Source: Torymus aiolomorphi (Eukaryota > Arthropoda > Insecta > Hymenoptera > Torymidae). From it: DNA of 64,000 bases. The position numbers were made by a program, and so were the translations under genes. The stretch covers positions 247,012,930 to 247,076,929 of the forward strand of contig CM070874.1 of assembly GCA_036365515.1 (NCBI GenBank), given 5' to 3'. Positions 45,691 through 56,960 of the stretch are shown one piece after another; within the stretch, counting starts at the first letter, position 1, and every line of letters starts with the position of its first letter. Under the pieces are notes generated by a model. It searched no databases. It worked only from the letters and a program-made list of their open reading frames with translations, and was not told where the DNA came from.

Positions 45691-46130
45691 TCTTGATTCC
45701 CACCAAGGGTGTTTGGCATTATAATCACGAACCGCAATGAAACATGGTCCAAGTTTGTTAAAAAATTTTCAAAACATCTCAATTTTTATGTTATATTTTG
45801 GCGGACAGTATATAGCTGAGAGAGTAATCGGCCCTTTACTGTCTTCAATACTAACGCTAGTTGCTTCTAGAAATTGTTCGAAAATTTTTCATTTTCATGG
45901 TGCCAGATATTAGTTTTATTAATTATTACTGTGACACCGTATGCTTTTTCGTCGGGGTGTTTAGTATCATAAAAAATAACCTGGAATTTTAAAGTAATTT
46001 TTATGTGTAAAGTAAGTTTCCAATATAAGCATGGCATCTATGTTATGTTCAATTAAAATTTTTTTTAGTTCAGGACTTCTCTGGCATAAGCTATTTGCAT
46101 TCCAGAAAGCTATTCTGACTTCAGTGAATT
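45691..46130 (-). pseudogene. LINE-C endonuclease
   Basis: Minus-strand reading: VRIAFWNANSLCQRSPELKK (start of the endonuclease, Asn), IDAMLILETYFT (catalytic Glu), a degenerate middle, then SIEDSKGPITLSAIYCPPK and FNKLGPCFIAVRDYNAKHPW (catalytic D-x-N, with G-D-Y mutated to R-D-Y). This matches the jockey-clade endonuclease pattern. Several frame breaks. Confidence 0.75.
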
Positions 46131-46359
46131 TTATTAATTAAGCTTGTTAGGAGATTTAACATTTTATCCATCCTAATCATCAGCTGTACCATCATTGCTT
46201 TTAGTTTATTTACGTTTATGTCCATACCTGTTTCTATTATTGCATGGGTTGATGTCTGGGTTTCCGTGGATTCTGTCTGTTCTTGTTGTTGTTTTGCTTG
46301 GTTAGTTGCTACTTGTGCGTATGTAGCATTGTCGTTTATTATTTTGTAGATATCTTTTG

Positions 46360-46656
46360 AATTTTAAATCGTGTTTTAGTTATTTTTTTTCTTAAATCTT
46401 GGAATAATTTTTGTTGTAATTGTTTACGTACTAAGCATCCTTTGTAACTAGCTGGGTGTTTTCTATAGCAGTTGGCGCATGCAACTTCTTTAATTTTTTC
46501 TTTTATTGGACACTCCTTAGTTAAGTGGCCCTTAGCAAACTTTACGCAAACTGGACTCTTGCAGCAGTAGTTTTTAGTGTGTCCAACACTTCCAACGTAT
46601 AGTTATTTTCAGCAATTTTATATAGAGATTTTAACGGGAGAATATCCTCTACGCCG
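46360..46656 (-). pseudogene. LINE-C ORF1, zinc-knuckle part
   Basis: The minus strand gives VKFAKGHLTKECPIKEKIKE and ACANCYRKHPASYKGCLVRK, CCHC knuckles of a jockey ORF1 (gag-like, RNA-binding). It is preceded by a more degenerate EDILPLKSLYKIAE-type segment next to the Transib-like insertion. ORF1 resumes at 47320. Confidence 0.7.
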
Positions 46657-47319
46657 CACAGTGGCAAATCTGAGCCCAAAACGATCAAAATTAATGTTTT
46701 AAGAGAATTTTTGAGATAGAAGTTTTTCTTTGCGCGATCCGATAGGAGTGGTCATTACCTACGATAATCCGTTTCCGTTGAAACGACATAAGTCCTTTTT
46801 CTCGCAGGCTTGAGGTCACTATGCGGCAATTTTTCGTTTCGTTAACTCTTTTTGCCTTTTTACCGATGATGTGCATTAATCTTCAAAAATTCATAAGAAT
46901 TGCTATTTTGATAATTTCCAGCTCTGAAACTTTACGTTAAAAAACCGGAAAAAATTTGGAGGGATTAAAAATATTGAGAAAAATATGTAAAAAATTTTTC
47001 AGCGGAAAAAATTTTTTATCTTAAATTTATCAGAGAATCACCATATAGATGCACACGCACGCACGCACACACATACATATATATTCAGTAACATTCAGTA
47101 TATATTCAGTAACAAAAGGCAAAAAGAGTTAACGAAACGAAAAACTGCCGCACATTGACCTCTAGCCTACGAGAAAAAGGACTTATGTCGTTTCAACGGA
47201 AACGGATTATCGTAGGTAATGACGACCCCTATCGAACCGCGCAAAGAAAAACTTTCTATTTCAAAAATTCTCTTATAACATGAATTCTGATCACTCTTGG
47301 GCTTAGATTTGCCACTGTA
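46657..47319. mobile_element. Second Transib-like element, palindromic, 663 bp
   Basis: The ends are CACAGTGGCAAATCTGAGCC and, inverted, TACAGTGGCAAATCTAAGCC. The flanks are cgccg (46652-46656) and cgcag (47320-47324), a CGNCG-type duplication with one change. The arms are inverted copies over about 230 bp (46690-46870 and 47105-47290, e.g. ggcaaaaagagttaacgaaa), with a (CA/TA)n stretch at 47050-47090 in the centre. It interrupts LINE-C ORF1. The terminal heptamer matches the element at 37802. Confidence 0.7.
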
Positions 47320-47634
47320 CGCAGCTAACGAAAATTGGAGGTCATTACTCACTTTAACAGCCGATTCAGTATTAATCTTTTCTTCCAGCTTTTTGTTTTC
47401 TTCCCTATCTCGCTCTTGCAGGGCATTAAATGTGTTGTGAGTTTCTACTAGCTTATTCAGTCAATAATCCTTAATATGTGTTTGCCTTTTGTCAGATTCA
47501 CTCTTGTGCCCGCAGGACTGCTTCTGTTCCTTTTGCCGTAGAATAGGGTCCTCTTTGGTTTTTGTCTTCATTGCTATATTTCGGTGATGATATTAAGGTG
47601 ATATCTTTATTGAGTTTGGCCACATTGGTCATTT
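47320..47634 (-). pseudogene. LINE-C ORF1, N-terminal part
   Basis: It begins at ATG 47634 (MTNVAKLNKDITLISSPKYS), a Lys/Glu/Gln-rich stretch with stops, up to NDLQFSLAA at the Transib-like element. Typical low-conservation ORF1 start. The call depends on position and continuity with the zinc-knuckle part. Confidence 0.55.
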
Positions 47635-48004
47635 TTATCTTAACGATAGAAAAATTTTTGGTTAAAGAATATCTAATTCACTATTTAAAAATAAAATCTT
47701 ACACTGGATAAAGTTTATTTCTTACATACAGTAACTGATATACGTTACATTCGATACAGAGTAGCTATGTAAACACGTCTGCTCTACTCGAAGGATCGCA
47801 ATCGAATGAAGCTTTATTAAAGAAAATTATTTAACGTATCAGGATTTTATATATACAAGGTCACCAGCGACGCACGTAAATCACACCGGCGCAATCTCCA
47901 ACAAACTTTCCAGCTCGCGCACAACAAGGCACGCGTGATCGTGTCGTTGGCTCCTTTCGGCAGCGCTCGGACTCCTTCGGCTCTCCGTCCAGCTGGGCTA
48001 CATT
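47635..48004 (-). other. LINE-C 5' leader
   Basis: Non-coding, partly GC-rich (47880-48004). The LINE-A reading ends at about 48005, so this marks the 5' edge of LINE-C. An internal promoter would be expected here, but I see no specific element. Confidence 0.45.
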
Positions 48005-48240
48005 GTCTGTAATATTCCTTTGTCTTTGCGTACGTAATTTATATTCTGCTTGGGTTCAGATTTGTTGCTAACTTTTTCATTTGCCATAACTTTCTCGGAT
48101 GACCTTTGTTCTTTTGAATTAGATTTTTCTCGTGCTTTATCTTTGTATCTTCAATAACTTTATATAGGATTTTCCTATACTCTATATAATCTGTTTCAGT
48201 TCTGCGTTATTAGGATGCTGCTTTTACCATAGTCTATATA
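48005..48240 (-). pseudogene. LINE-A endonuclease-RT linker
   Basis: The minus strand gives NAELKQIYIEYRKILYKVIE, HEKNLIQKNKGHPRKLWQMK and KLATNLNPS. This is the linker region of a jockey/CR1-type ORF2, continuing from 48550 across the small MITE and cut at 48005 by LINE-C. Confidence 0.65.
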
Positions 48241-48549
48241 CACTGAAAAAAATTTGGCGCGCCACCTACTCTTCAGGTGTACGTGCAGCGCCAATTTCAG
48301 GGGTTAGTAGCTATACTTTCCATCGGGGTAACTGCTACTCCGAAAAGAGTAACTGCTACTCTTTTAAGAGTAGGAAATACACTTTTTCGGTGTAGCCACA
48401 GCGCCAGCCTATCGGCGCGCCACCTAACCTCTCAGAAAGCGTGTGAAAAGTACAACAGTTGCGCATTTTCGGCGCACAGGCTACACCGAATAGCGGCGCT
48501 GCTGCTACTCCGATTGAGGGTTAGGAGGCACGCCAAATATTTTTCAGTG
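48241..48549. mobile_element. MITE with TA duplication, 309 bp
   Basis: Inverted ends CACTGAAAAAAATTTGGCGC and, from the right, CACTGAAAAATATTTGGCGT, with TA on both sides (48239-48240, 48550-48551). The interior is GC-rich and has subterminal repeats of ggcgcgccacctaac and taactgctactc. It interrupts LINE-A, whose reading resumes on each side. TA duplication suggests Tc1/mariner-type mobilisation. Confidence 0.75.
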
Positions 48550-48551
48550 TA

Positions 48552-49268
48552 GAAATTCTTTTCTTTTACATGAGGTAAGTACATCTTTTGTAATCCAACA
48601 TTTTCTAGGTGAGCATTTTTGTTTGGTTTTCGTTTTACCAGAGTCTATTTATTTGTTTATCTCGTTTATTAGTCAGTCAGTTGCTGTATGGGGGCTCTTT
48701 TTGACATAATATAATTCCGGTCCATGGATAAAGCTGATCTTTTTTTTATAATCTAAGGTTATCGTCAGTTCCATAACTATGGGTTTTATCTTACTGATCG
48801 TAATGAATAGTAGACAATGGTCCGTTATTGAGTTAATTAATTTGTACGTTTTGGTGGTTACGTTGTTTGTTCTGATGTAAATACAAGATTCATTATTAAT
48901 GTTGTCTTGTGACATCCGTAGAGCCAGGGCTATATCTGTTTTCAAGTACATGGTTCAGAAATTCTTGATGTATTGGGTTCATATTAAGTATGTATATGTT
49001 CTAGTCGCCAATAATTAAGTGGTTTTTGACATTTTTTTTATTATTCAAAAATATTTTCATATCATAGGTGAATTCTGCCTCCGTTATTTCGTGTGACCTA
49101 TATATCGATGATAATTCGATTTGTTACCATTTTCCATTTCTATCAGCATATTTAAGATTTTAATTTTCCCGCTATCACGAATCTCTATGATTTATCTTGT
49201 GCACCTCTTCATTAAGAAATTATGACACCATCATTTTTATTAAATTTGATATGGTTGTAATAGTTTAT
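48552..49268 (-). pseudogene. LINE-A endonuclease, C-terminal part
   Basis: The minus strand, in several frames, gives YFLNNKKNVKNHLIIGD-like sequence, an open frame at 48951-48673 with SITDHCLLFITISK (endonuclease D-H) and CWITKDVLTSCKRKEFL near the MITE. It is similar residue by residue to the LINE-B endonuclease. Interrupted on the 5' side by the foldback element. Confidence 0.65.
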
Positions 49269-49659
49269 ATATCGTCAGCTGGGAGAGAGAAAGTCCTATC
49301 TCGGCTCCGCATGGAAAAAAATCCTATCTCGACTTGGCGTGGAAAAAGGTACTATTTCGGCTTCACGCGTAAGAAAGTCCTATCTCGGGGACTCCGCGTT
49401 TTTACTAATGTTTATGTTTCACGCTGGGCTGGTTATGCTAACGAAATTATTTCTCTATCTTACATCTACTATTATACATCAATATATACTTTTATTGTGA
49501 AGTATTCGATTTAAAGACAACATTTAATTTTGCCAGTGCCCGAAATAGGACTTTCTTAGGCGCGAAGCTGAAATAGGACTATTCTCCACGCGAAGTCGAA
49601 ATAGGACTTTTTTCGACGCGAAGCTAAGATAGGACTTTTTCTCTCCCAGCCGACGATAT
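49269..49659. mobile_element. Foldback element built of 28-bp units
   Basis: The outer ends ATATCGTCAGCTGGGAGAGA and, inverted, ATATCGTCGGCTGGGAGAGA. Each arm holds three to four imperfect units aaaaaagtcctatttcgact plus tcgcgtgg (about 49290-49400, inverted at 49540-49640). The centre is AT-rich. The LINE-A endonuclease is split between the two sides. Confidence 0.7.
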
Positions 49660-50245
49660 TTGACTGGCTTGGGATTCCCGTCAGTTAACATAAAAGAATT
49701 ATAATTTTCAAGGTTCCGTGTTTCAGAGCAGACAATTATCTTTGGTTTGTTTATCAAATCTTTTACTAATACATGCAATTTATCAAAATTTGCATTCAAA
49801 CTTCTGATATTGATGTACATTATCAGGTTTACTAATTACTTTATTAAATCTACTAATTATTGAATTAAAAATGTTTAGGTTACCACTTGTAGTTTCTCGT
49901 TTTATGGAGTTGTTAGAAACTATATCAAAAAATTCAAAGTCTTGCGCCATTAGTTATACCTAAGATCACTTTATTATATAGTCTTTTTTGAATTATTTTT
50001 CTTTTTCTTATTGTTGACGTTTAACATTTGTTGTTGTTCCCGGTTATTATTTTCTTCTTCATCTTCATCGTTATTATTTCCATCACTATCTGTAGTTCTG
50101 TCAGTGTATCTGCTAAGAAACATAGTGCTTTTGGATTGAAAATATGTTTAGGAATAAAAAGTACTATCGGGTATTCTGTACTATCTATTATCCTTTTTAT
50201 CCTACTTGCTAATGATTCACATTTTATTGCATCTGTTATATACTA
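49660..50245 (-). pseudogene. LINE-A ORF1 C-terminus and ORF2 start
   Basis: ORF2 begins with MYINIRSLNANFDKLHVLVK (49820) and IIVCSETRNLENYNSF, the endonuclease start also seen in LINE-B. Upstream, minus-strand ORF1 sequence includes YPIVLFIPKHIFNPKALCFL and a Lys/Asn-rich tail. It is cut at about 50246 by mariner 2. ORF1 continues at 57703. Confidence 0.65.
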
Positions 50246-50285
50246 TCTGTCAAAAAACTACCCGGAATTTTTAAATAAAACACAC

Positions 50286-51101
50286 AATATTCAATTATTT
50301 ATCAATATTTATTTTGTCGCCTTCAAAGTAGGCCCCATTTTGATGCAACACACATGTGCCAACGATTTTTCCAATCATCAAAACATTTTTTATAAGCGTT
50401 TTCTGGGATGGCCTTCAGTTCCCTCAACGAATTTTGTTTTATGGATTCGATCGCTTCAAAACGTTTTCCACGGAGAGGTAATTTTAGTTTCGGGAACAGA
50501 AAAACGTCACATGGGGCCAAATCTGGTGAATACGGTGGTTGATCGATTGTATTTATTGAGTTTTTGGCCTTAAATTCGGTTACAACTGCGACTCTATGTG
50601 GTGGTGCATTATCGTCGAGCAAAATCCACGAATTGTTCTTCCACAATTCTGGCCGTTTTTGACGGATTTTTTCACGCAAACTCTTCAAAACGCTCAAATA
50701 ATATTGTTTATTAACCGTCTGTCCCTCTGGTAGGAATTCATGATGCACCAAACCATGAATATCAAAGAAAATAGTCAGCATGACTTTCACTTTTGATCGA
50801 CTTTGACGTGGTTTTTTCGGTTTCGGCTCGTCTTTTGTTTGCCATTGAGATGCCTGTTGACTTGTTTGCATGTCAAACTCGTAGACCCATGTCTCATCTC
50901 CAGTTATAATGCGTTCCATGAATGTAGGATCGGAATTAGCACGATCCAGCATGTCCAAAGAGATCTGTCTGCGGTACTCTTTTTGAAGAAAATTCAGCTC
51001 TTTTGGAACAAGTCGAGCGGCGACGCGTTTCATGCCCAAAACATCCACCAAAATCGTACGAACTGACTCGTGGGAGATGTTTAGCTCTTGTGCTATCTCT
51101 C
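50286..51101 (-). pseudogene. mariner 2 transposase, catalytic part
   Basis: From REIAQELNISHESVRTILVD (second HTH) the frame runs openly through the linker and the catalytic core: IITGDETWVYEFD (first Asp), WILLDDNAPPHRVAVV (second Asp) and YSPDLAPCDVFLFPKLK (third Asp, D34D spacing). The end is shifted by one base near 50325, so the last residues (YFEGD-type) are in another frame up to about 50286. This core has no internal stop over 250 codons. The open frame extending to 51318 includes unrelated MITE sequence. Confidence 0.85.
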
Positions 51102-51393
51102 TTAAGGGGGTCTCACCAACGAGGCCTGAACCCACAGAGCACGGCGCCCCGTGCGACGCGTACAGGCTCTCGCATGCGCTCCCCCTCTCTTTCTGTTGAG
51201 AGTTGCTTGCTACGGGACTGAGCACAGACACCGAGAGACGCCTGTCTGTGTGTGCGCAACAAGCGTGCGCGCCAGCGGCGCTCCCACTCTCTCTCCCCTT
51301 GCCATGCATGCGTCTCACGCGCGCGTGAAATCTAACCTGATATTCCGCACTTTCAATAAACGTATCTCACGAACGAGACCGCTGGGCTTTCTC

Positions 51394-52650
51394 ACAAGGT
51401 AAGTACCCGAACTGTCAAATTCAAAAAAATTCCAAACCCATATTAAAAAGTAGACCTCCATGCGAGATTCACGAAACCATTTTTTTTATCGGCTGAGAAG
51501 CGCTTTATAAGGGTTAAAATCACCCCTAAAGTTTATCCCCAAGAAACGTTTTTTTGATATATCTCGGCTTCTACTTAACTTTTTTTAACGAAACAAAATG
51601 GAAAGAGTTTCTTACTAAAAAACCAAGAAATCCGTGGTAGTATGAACATTAAGGGTTGCATCCCTTATTTTTTAGAGGGTGAAATTGTGTTTTTTTAAGA
51701 ATAATTTTTGTTGTGAGAATTCATAAAATAATTAAAAATAGGTCAAAACATTATTTTTGGCAACTACAATAAATAACAGTTGGTGTGTTTGGGCATTCTT
51801 CGCGAAACAACCCCTTAAGAGGTGGTAAACCACCCCTAACACAAATGAATTAGGTATATTTTTTTCCTTAAAATGGGTTCTTGGAGTCGTTAATCGGAAT
51901 CCACAGTTAGATCCACAATAAAAATTTGAAAATAGTGAATTCAATATGGCGAAAAATTTTTTAGAAATATTTTAAATTCCACGAAAAATAGTATGTAGAC
52001 CCCCTAGCGGAAATTATGTTATGTAAATAAGTGTATAATAATGTAACAATGTTTTGTTATATTATTCTATTATTTATTATTTTTTTATCATACACTTGTT
52101 TATCGTACGATAAACAAGTGTATGATAATGTAGTTGTTTGTAAAAAAGTGTAAGAAAACGTAACAAATTGTACTTTTCTACTGGATTTCGGACGCTTTTA
52201 CATTTTACCACAGTTTATACCATTTTTTAATAATTTCTTACTTTTCCTTACATTTGTCTACGTTTTATTACTTTTTAATTTGTACTCTTAATTCAAATTT
52301 TATAGGCATTCTTACACTTTCGTACATCTTTTTACATTTTATTATATATTTGTACTTTTAATTACATCTTTTTACGTTTATATACAAATTTTGATACACA
52401 TTTTACATCGTATCACATATTTGTACACTTTTTTCAAATATTTCATAATTATACTTTTATAATAATTTATAATTGTACTTTTATTTAAATATAGCAATAA
52501 ATAAAATATTTTCAAAGATGTGAAGAAAAAATACTAAAACGTAATAAAATGTAAATTATTATGTATTAGAAATATAATTAATACATGTTACAAAATATAA
52601 GTTACTGTATAAAAGTTTAAATTTTTACAAATTCTTACAGATTTTTCTAA
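51394..52650 (+). repeat. Left TIR of the pogo-like element
   Basis: The outer part contains gttcgggtact-type ends, an atatctcggcttctacttaa segment and a 44-bp palindrome at 52085-52128. The inner part is rich in ttacattttt/tgtaa motifs. Confidence 0.85.
52085..52128. repeat. Perfect 44-bp palindrome in the left TIR
   Basis: Arms of 22 bp with no loop, centred on cgtacg (52106/52107), core cacttgtttatcgtacgata. An identical palindrome lies in the right TIR. Confidence 0.9.
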
Positions 52651-53981
52651 CAAATACTTCCTTATAATTTCATAAAAATAAGCTACACAAGGAAATATTT
52701 AGAAAACGTAAGGAATTGAAAAAAAATGTAAGAAACTTTAACAACTTATTAAATATGCCCGAAATCCAGTATCGTATGATTTCTTACATTTTTCGACAAT
52801 TTATTCCATTTTATAAGTATTTTCTTATTTTCTTTCATATTTTATAATTTCAGCTAGGAGAGATTTTCATGCTTGTTGAAATTATGATAGGTTTTAATAA
52901 GAAAAGTTTATTTATGATTTATTAATATAAATTAATATGAACAAAATTTTTAATATAATGATAATTATAGCAATTCATGGTTATTGCGCAATATACAAGA
53001 TTACGTAGACTTGCATTGATATGGCTTATCTCCCGATTTCTCCTCTTTTATTCATAAATAAGTGAAACATCGGTCAGTCGAAAACAAATATACGTTACTG
53101 AACGTTTTTCTACGCTCGTGTTAAATTAATATTCAATGTCAACATTATTTTATGGGTATTAATTGAAAATATAAGTGTCTGGAGGTACTTGCATCATATT
53201 TTTTAATGGCAAGTAAACATTTTACGAGTACGAAATTCTATTTGAATTGAATGATAACAACAATAATAATAGTCGTAAGTAACCATATAATTGAAATTTC
53301 TTTCTTCTACATAATTATTCAAAATATTTCTAATAGAAGGATATAATAGATATAATATTTAAAAGTTAAATAAAATGCAGCATTTTTAAATATAAGACTC
53401 GTCAAAATATACAATAAATTTTGAGCAAGTGGCCGAAGTTAAGAAAATCAAATTCAGTAAAAATCTATTATAGAATCATTATTGTACCAATTGTAAATAT
53501 TTTGATAGTGAAACTTTACTCTTAATACATGCACTGAATTATTTTATGATAGTAAAAATTATGTTTTGATTTTAATTTTTAGAATTACTGTTACATTACT
53601 GTTATTCTAATATATAAAATATGACATACTGACGATTTAATCAGTTAAGTGTAAAAAAATATTCATACGAGTGAATAGAAGTAGAACTTTATTTATAATA
53701 ATAACGTTTAGCAACTATTTAATGCTAATAAAATAGTGTATCTTGTAGACAAAACATTGACAAACAATAACGAATTCCCATGCACTTACAAAGGAATTTA
53801 GTAAAATGTTTTCCTCAAAAGTTTTAGATGTCTGAATACTTTTTACACTTACTGTACATTTATACTATTGTACATTCCTATACTGTTATGGCTATAAAAA
53901 GGCTATAATAACTAAAACTTTTACAGGTTTACACTGCGACTCAACGTATCTAAAAGAAGAAAGAAAATATTTTCCATAAAT
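52651..53981. other. AT-rich interior of the pogo-like element
   Basis: No gene seen. A promoter for the transposase may lie near 53930, but I see no clear TATA-initiator pair. Confidence 0.45.
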
Positions 53982-55581
53982 ATGAATTTGGTAAATGCGA
54001 TGAATGTTTTATTTATTTTAAACAGTATGTTTCAAGATCAAGAAAAGAAATTACCTGTTAATGACGCTGAAAGAAATGAAGCTAATATAGTGTATAATAT
54101 TATAATACCAAATATAAATGATCGTAGTATTTACGAAGAAACGGAAGAATTTCTATATTATAATGATACCTACGAACCTTACAATGACATACCTGCAGAT
54201 GATTCATGAAGATATCGATGCAGAAGATATGATAACACCCGAAACTGAAAATCAATGTAGGACCGAATCAGAGAGTATTAATTTTGACTACAAAAAGCAA
54301 GCTGTGGAGTATTGGTTAAGTAGTAAAAACAAGTTAAAATTTGAAACAGTCCAAAATCGATTCGAAAAATTAAAAACAGCACGTCAGCTGTATAGATGGA
54401 GAGATCAAGTGGCAATAGGAGGAAGTAGGATCGATAAATTGAAAAAAATTGAGGAATATCGTTTACAAAAATTTAACGTAGCCAGATCGAATAGAATACT
54501 CATTCATGACATTGATGTAAGATGTATGGCAAAAGAAAAAGCATTAGAGTTAAACTTCAATGAATTTAAAGCTTCTAGACACTGGTTAAATGAATATAAA
54601 CGGCGATTTAATATCGTTTCTCGAAAAATAACAAAAATTATTACTAAAAAATCTATAGATGATTCAGAAGAATGGTCAGCACAAAAACAGGAATTTCGCA
54701 ATAGAGTAAAAAATGCCATCATAAAATATGATGCAAAACGTGTTTATAACTCCGACCAAAGCGGTTTTAATTACGAAATACACAGTGGTCGAACCCTCAA
54801 TCTTAGAGGAGATAAAAGTGTAGAGAGTATAGTGCAATCAGTGCATTCGACAACTCATTCTTATACTATCCAACCTACTGTATCTGCTGAAGGAAAAGTT
54901 CTATCACCCTTCTTTTTAGTCATGCAAGAACCAAAGGGAGAGTTTGGAACTGTAGTCAGAAAAAATTTATTTGCAGCAGAAAATGTTTATGTAATGGCAT
55001 CGAAATCAGGTAAATTGACTAAAGAACATGTTGAAACTTGGGCGCAAGATGTATATTTTCCATCAACTACCATAACAAGTACCCTATTGCTTGATTCATG
55101 GAGAGGTCACTATATATATAGAGGCCTAGATATAATTTATAAAGTAAAACCGGAACATAAAACCTTAACGATTCTACAAATTCCACAAAGAACAACAAGT
55201 GAACTTCAACCGCTTGATATTTACGGTTTTCGAATGTGCAAGAACTTCGTTCGAACGGTTTCGGATATGATATTTCTAACAAATGAGGATCTCAACTTAC
55301 ACGATAGAAATAATATAATCAAAATGCATTCATTAGTACATCATCAATTATCAAGTCCCAGGTTTTAAAATTTATTTAAATATGCTTGGTACGCCGCCGG
55401 TTACATTGATGAAAGGCCAGCAAAAATTGAAAACCCAAAAAAATTTTGCTTCAATTCTAATTTTATTACATGCGATATTTGTGGTAAACGAGCGATGACA
55501 AATTGTTCATGGTCCAAAAAATCGCTATGTTTACAACATTTTTTTCATGAATATCATTATTGTAAAACATATAATCTATGA
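53982..55581 (+). pseudogene. pogo-like transposase with C-terminal Cys/His tail, two lesions
   Basis: A DDE_1-type (pogo/Tigger-related) transposase of about 530 residues. The start is at ATG 53982 (MNLVNAMNVLFILN) with an acidic N-terminus. A frameshift at about 54205 leads to the main frame. An HTH/CENP-B-like DNA-binding part follows (AVEYWLSSKNKLKFETVQNR; ASRHWLNEYKRRFNIVSRKI). The catalytic core has VYNSDQSGFNYEI (first Asp), STLLLDSWRGHY (second Asp) and TTSELQPLDIYGFRMCK (third Asp). A TAA at 55366-55368 interrupts. The same frame then continues to 55581 with TCDICGKRAMTNCSW and LCLQHFFHEYHYCK, a Cys/His cluster resembling a zinc ribbon. All three Asp residues are present. Confidence 0.8.
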
Positions 55582-55704
55582 TCGTCAGAATAATTAGCTA
55601 GCTTGCCGTCTGCTGTTGGCTGACCCGTAGGATTTAAAATTGGTCGTTGTGCTGCTTAGAAATTGGTAGAATTGTATAAGAATTTGTATTAAAAGATAAT
55701 GAAT

Positions 55705-56960
55705 TGTAAAAATCTGTAAGAATTTGTAAAAATTTAAACTTTTATACAGTAACTTACATTTTGTAACATATATTAATTATATTTCTAATACATAATAATT
55801 TACATTTTATTACGTTTTAGTATTTTTTCTTTACATCTTTGAAAATATTTTATTTATAACTATATTTAAATAAAAGTACAATTATAAATTATTATAAAAG
55901 TATAATTATGAAATATTTGAAAAAAGTGTACAAATATGTGATACGATGTAAAATGTGTATCAAAATTTGTATATAAACGTAAAAAGATGTAATTAAAAGT
56001 ACAAATATATAATAAAATGTAAAAAGATGTACGAAAGTGTAAGAATGCCTATAAAATTTGAATTAAGAGTACAAATTAAAAAGTAATAAAACGTAGACAA
56101 ATGTAAGGAAAAGTAAGAAATTATTAAAAAATGGTATAAACTGTGGTAAAATGTAAAAGCGTCCGAAATCCAGTAGAAAAGTACAATTTGTTACGTTTTC
56201 TTACACTTTTTTACAAACAACTACATTATCATACACTTGTTTATCGTACGATAAACAAGTGTATGATAAAAAAATAATAAATAATAGAATAATATAACAA
56301 AACATTGTTACATTATTATACACTTATTTACATAATATAATTTCCGCTAGGGGGTCTACATACTATTTTTCGTGGAATTTAAAATATTTCTAAAAAATTT
56401 TTCGCCATATTGAATTCACTATTTTCAAATTTTTATTGTGGATCTAACTGTGGATTCCGATTAACGACTCCAAGAACCCATTTTAAGGAAAAAAATATAC
56501 CTAATTCATTTGTGTTAGGGGTGGTTTACCACCTCTTAAGGGGTTGTTTCGTGAAGAATGCCTAAAAACACCAACTGTTATTTATTGTAGTTGGTAAAAA
56601 TAATGTTTTGACCTATTTTTAATTATTTTATGAATTCTCACAACAAAAATTATTCTTGAAAAAACACAATTTCACCCTCTAAAAAATAAGGGATGCAACC
56701 CTTAATGTTCATACTACCACGGATTTCTTGGTTTTTTAGTAAGAAACTCTTTCCATTTTGTTTCGTTAAAAAAAGTTAAGTAGAAGCCGAGATATATCAA
56801 AAAAACGTTTCTTGGGGATAAACTTTAGGGGTGATTTTAACCCTTATAAAGCGCTTCTCAGCCGATAAAAAAAATGGTTTCGTGAATCTCGCATGGAGGT
56901 CTACTTTTTAATATGGGTTTGGAATTTTTTTGAATTTGACAGTTCGGGTACTTTCCTTGT
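55705..56960 (-). repeat. Right TIR of the pogo-like element
   Basis: The reverse complement of 51394-52650. It includes the second 44-bp palindrome at 56226-56269. Confidence 0.85.
56226..56269. repeat. Perfect 44-bp palindrome in the right TIR
   Basis: Same sequence as 52085-52128, centred at 56247/56248. Confidence 0.9.

Larger units (their letters stand above)
43449..48004 (-). mobile_element. LINE-C, jockey-like, with three nested insertions
   Basis: A two-ORF jockey-like LINE on the minus strand: 5' leader (about 48004-47635), ORF1, endonuclease, RT thumb, short A-rich 3' end (about 43460-43449). It lies within LINE-A, between 48005 and 43078. Nested in it are a Transib-like element (46657-47319), a foldback element (about 45280-45690) and a mariner (43755-44850). 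The endonuclease C-terminus and most of the RT fingers/palm are missing. Confidence 0.75.
51394..56960 (+). mobile_element. pogo-like DNA transposon with 1.25-kb TIRs
   Basis: The inverted repeats run from acaaggtaagtacccgaact (51394) to about 52650, and from about 55705 to 56960. They agree almost base for base, with a few per cent of differences. They enclose a plus-strand transposase (53982-55581) and AT-rich non-coding DNA. I could not define the target duplication (a TA next to 51400 is possible). TIRs this long are unusual for pogo-type elements. The high TIR identity and nearly open transposase suggest it is the youngest large element in this cluster. Confidence 0.8.

Noticed and set aside
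50028..50573. A 181-codon plus-strand membrane-like ORF
   Set aside because: It is the opposite strand of LINE-A ORF1 and the mariner 2 end.
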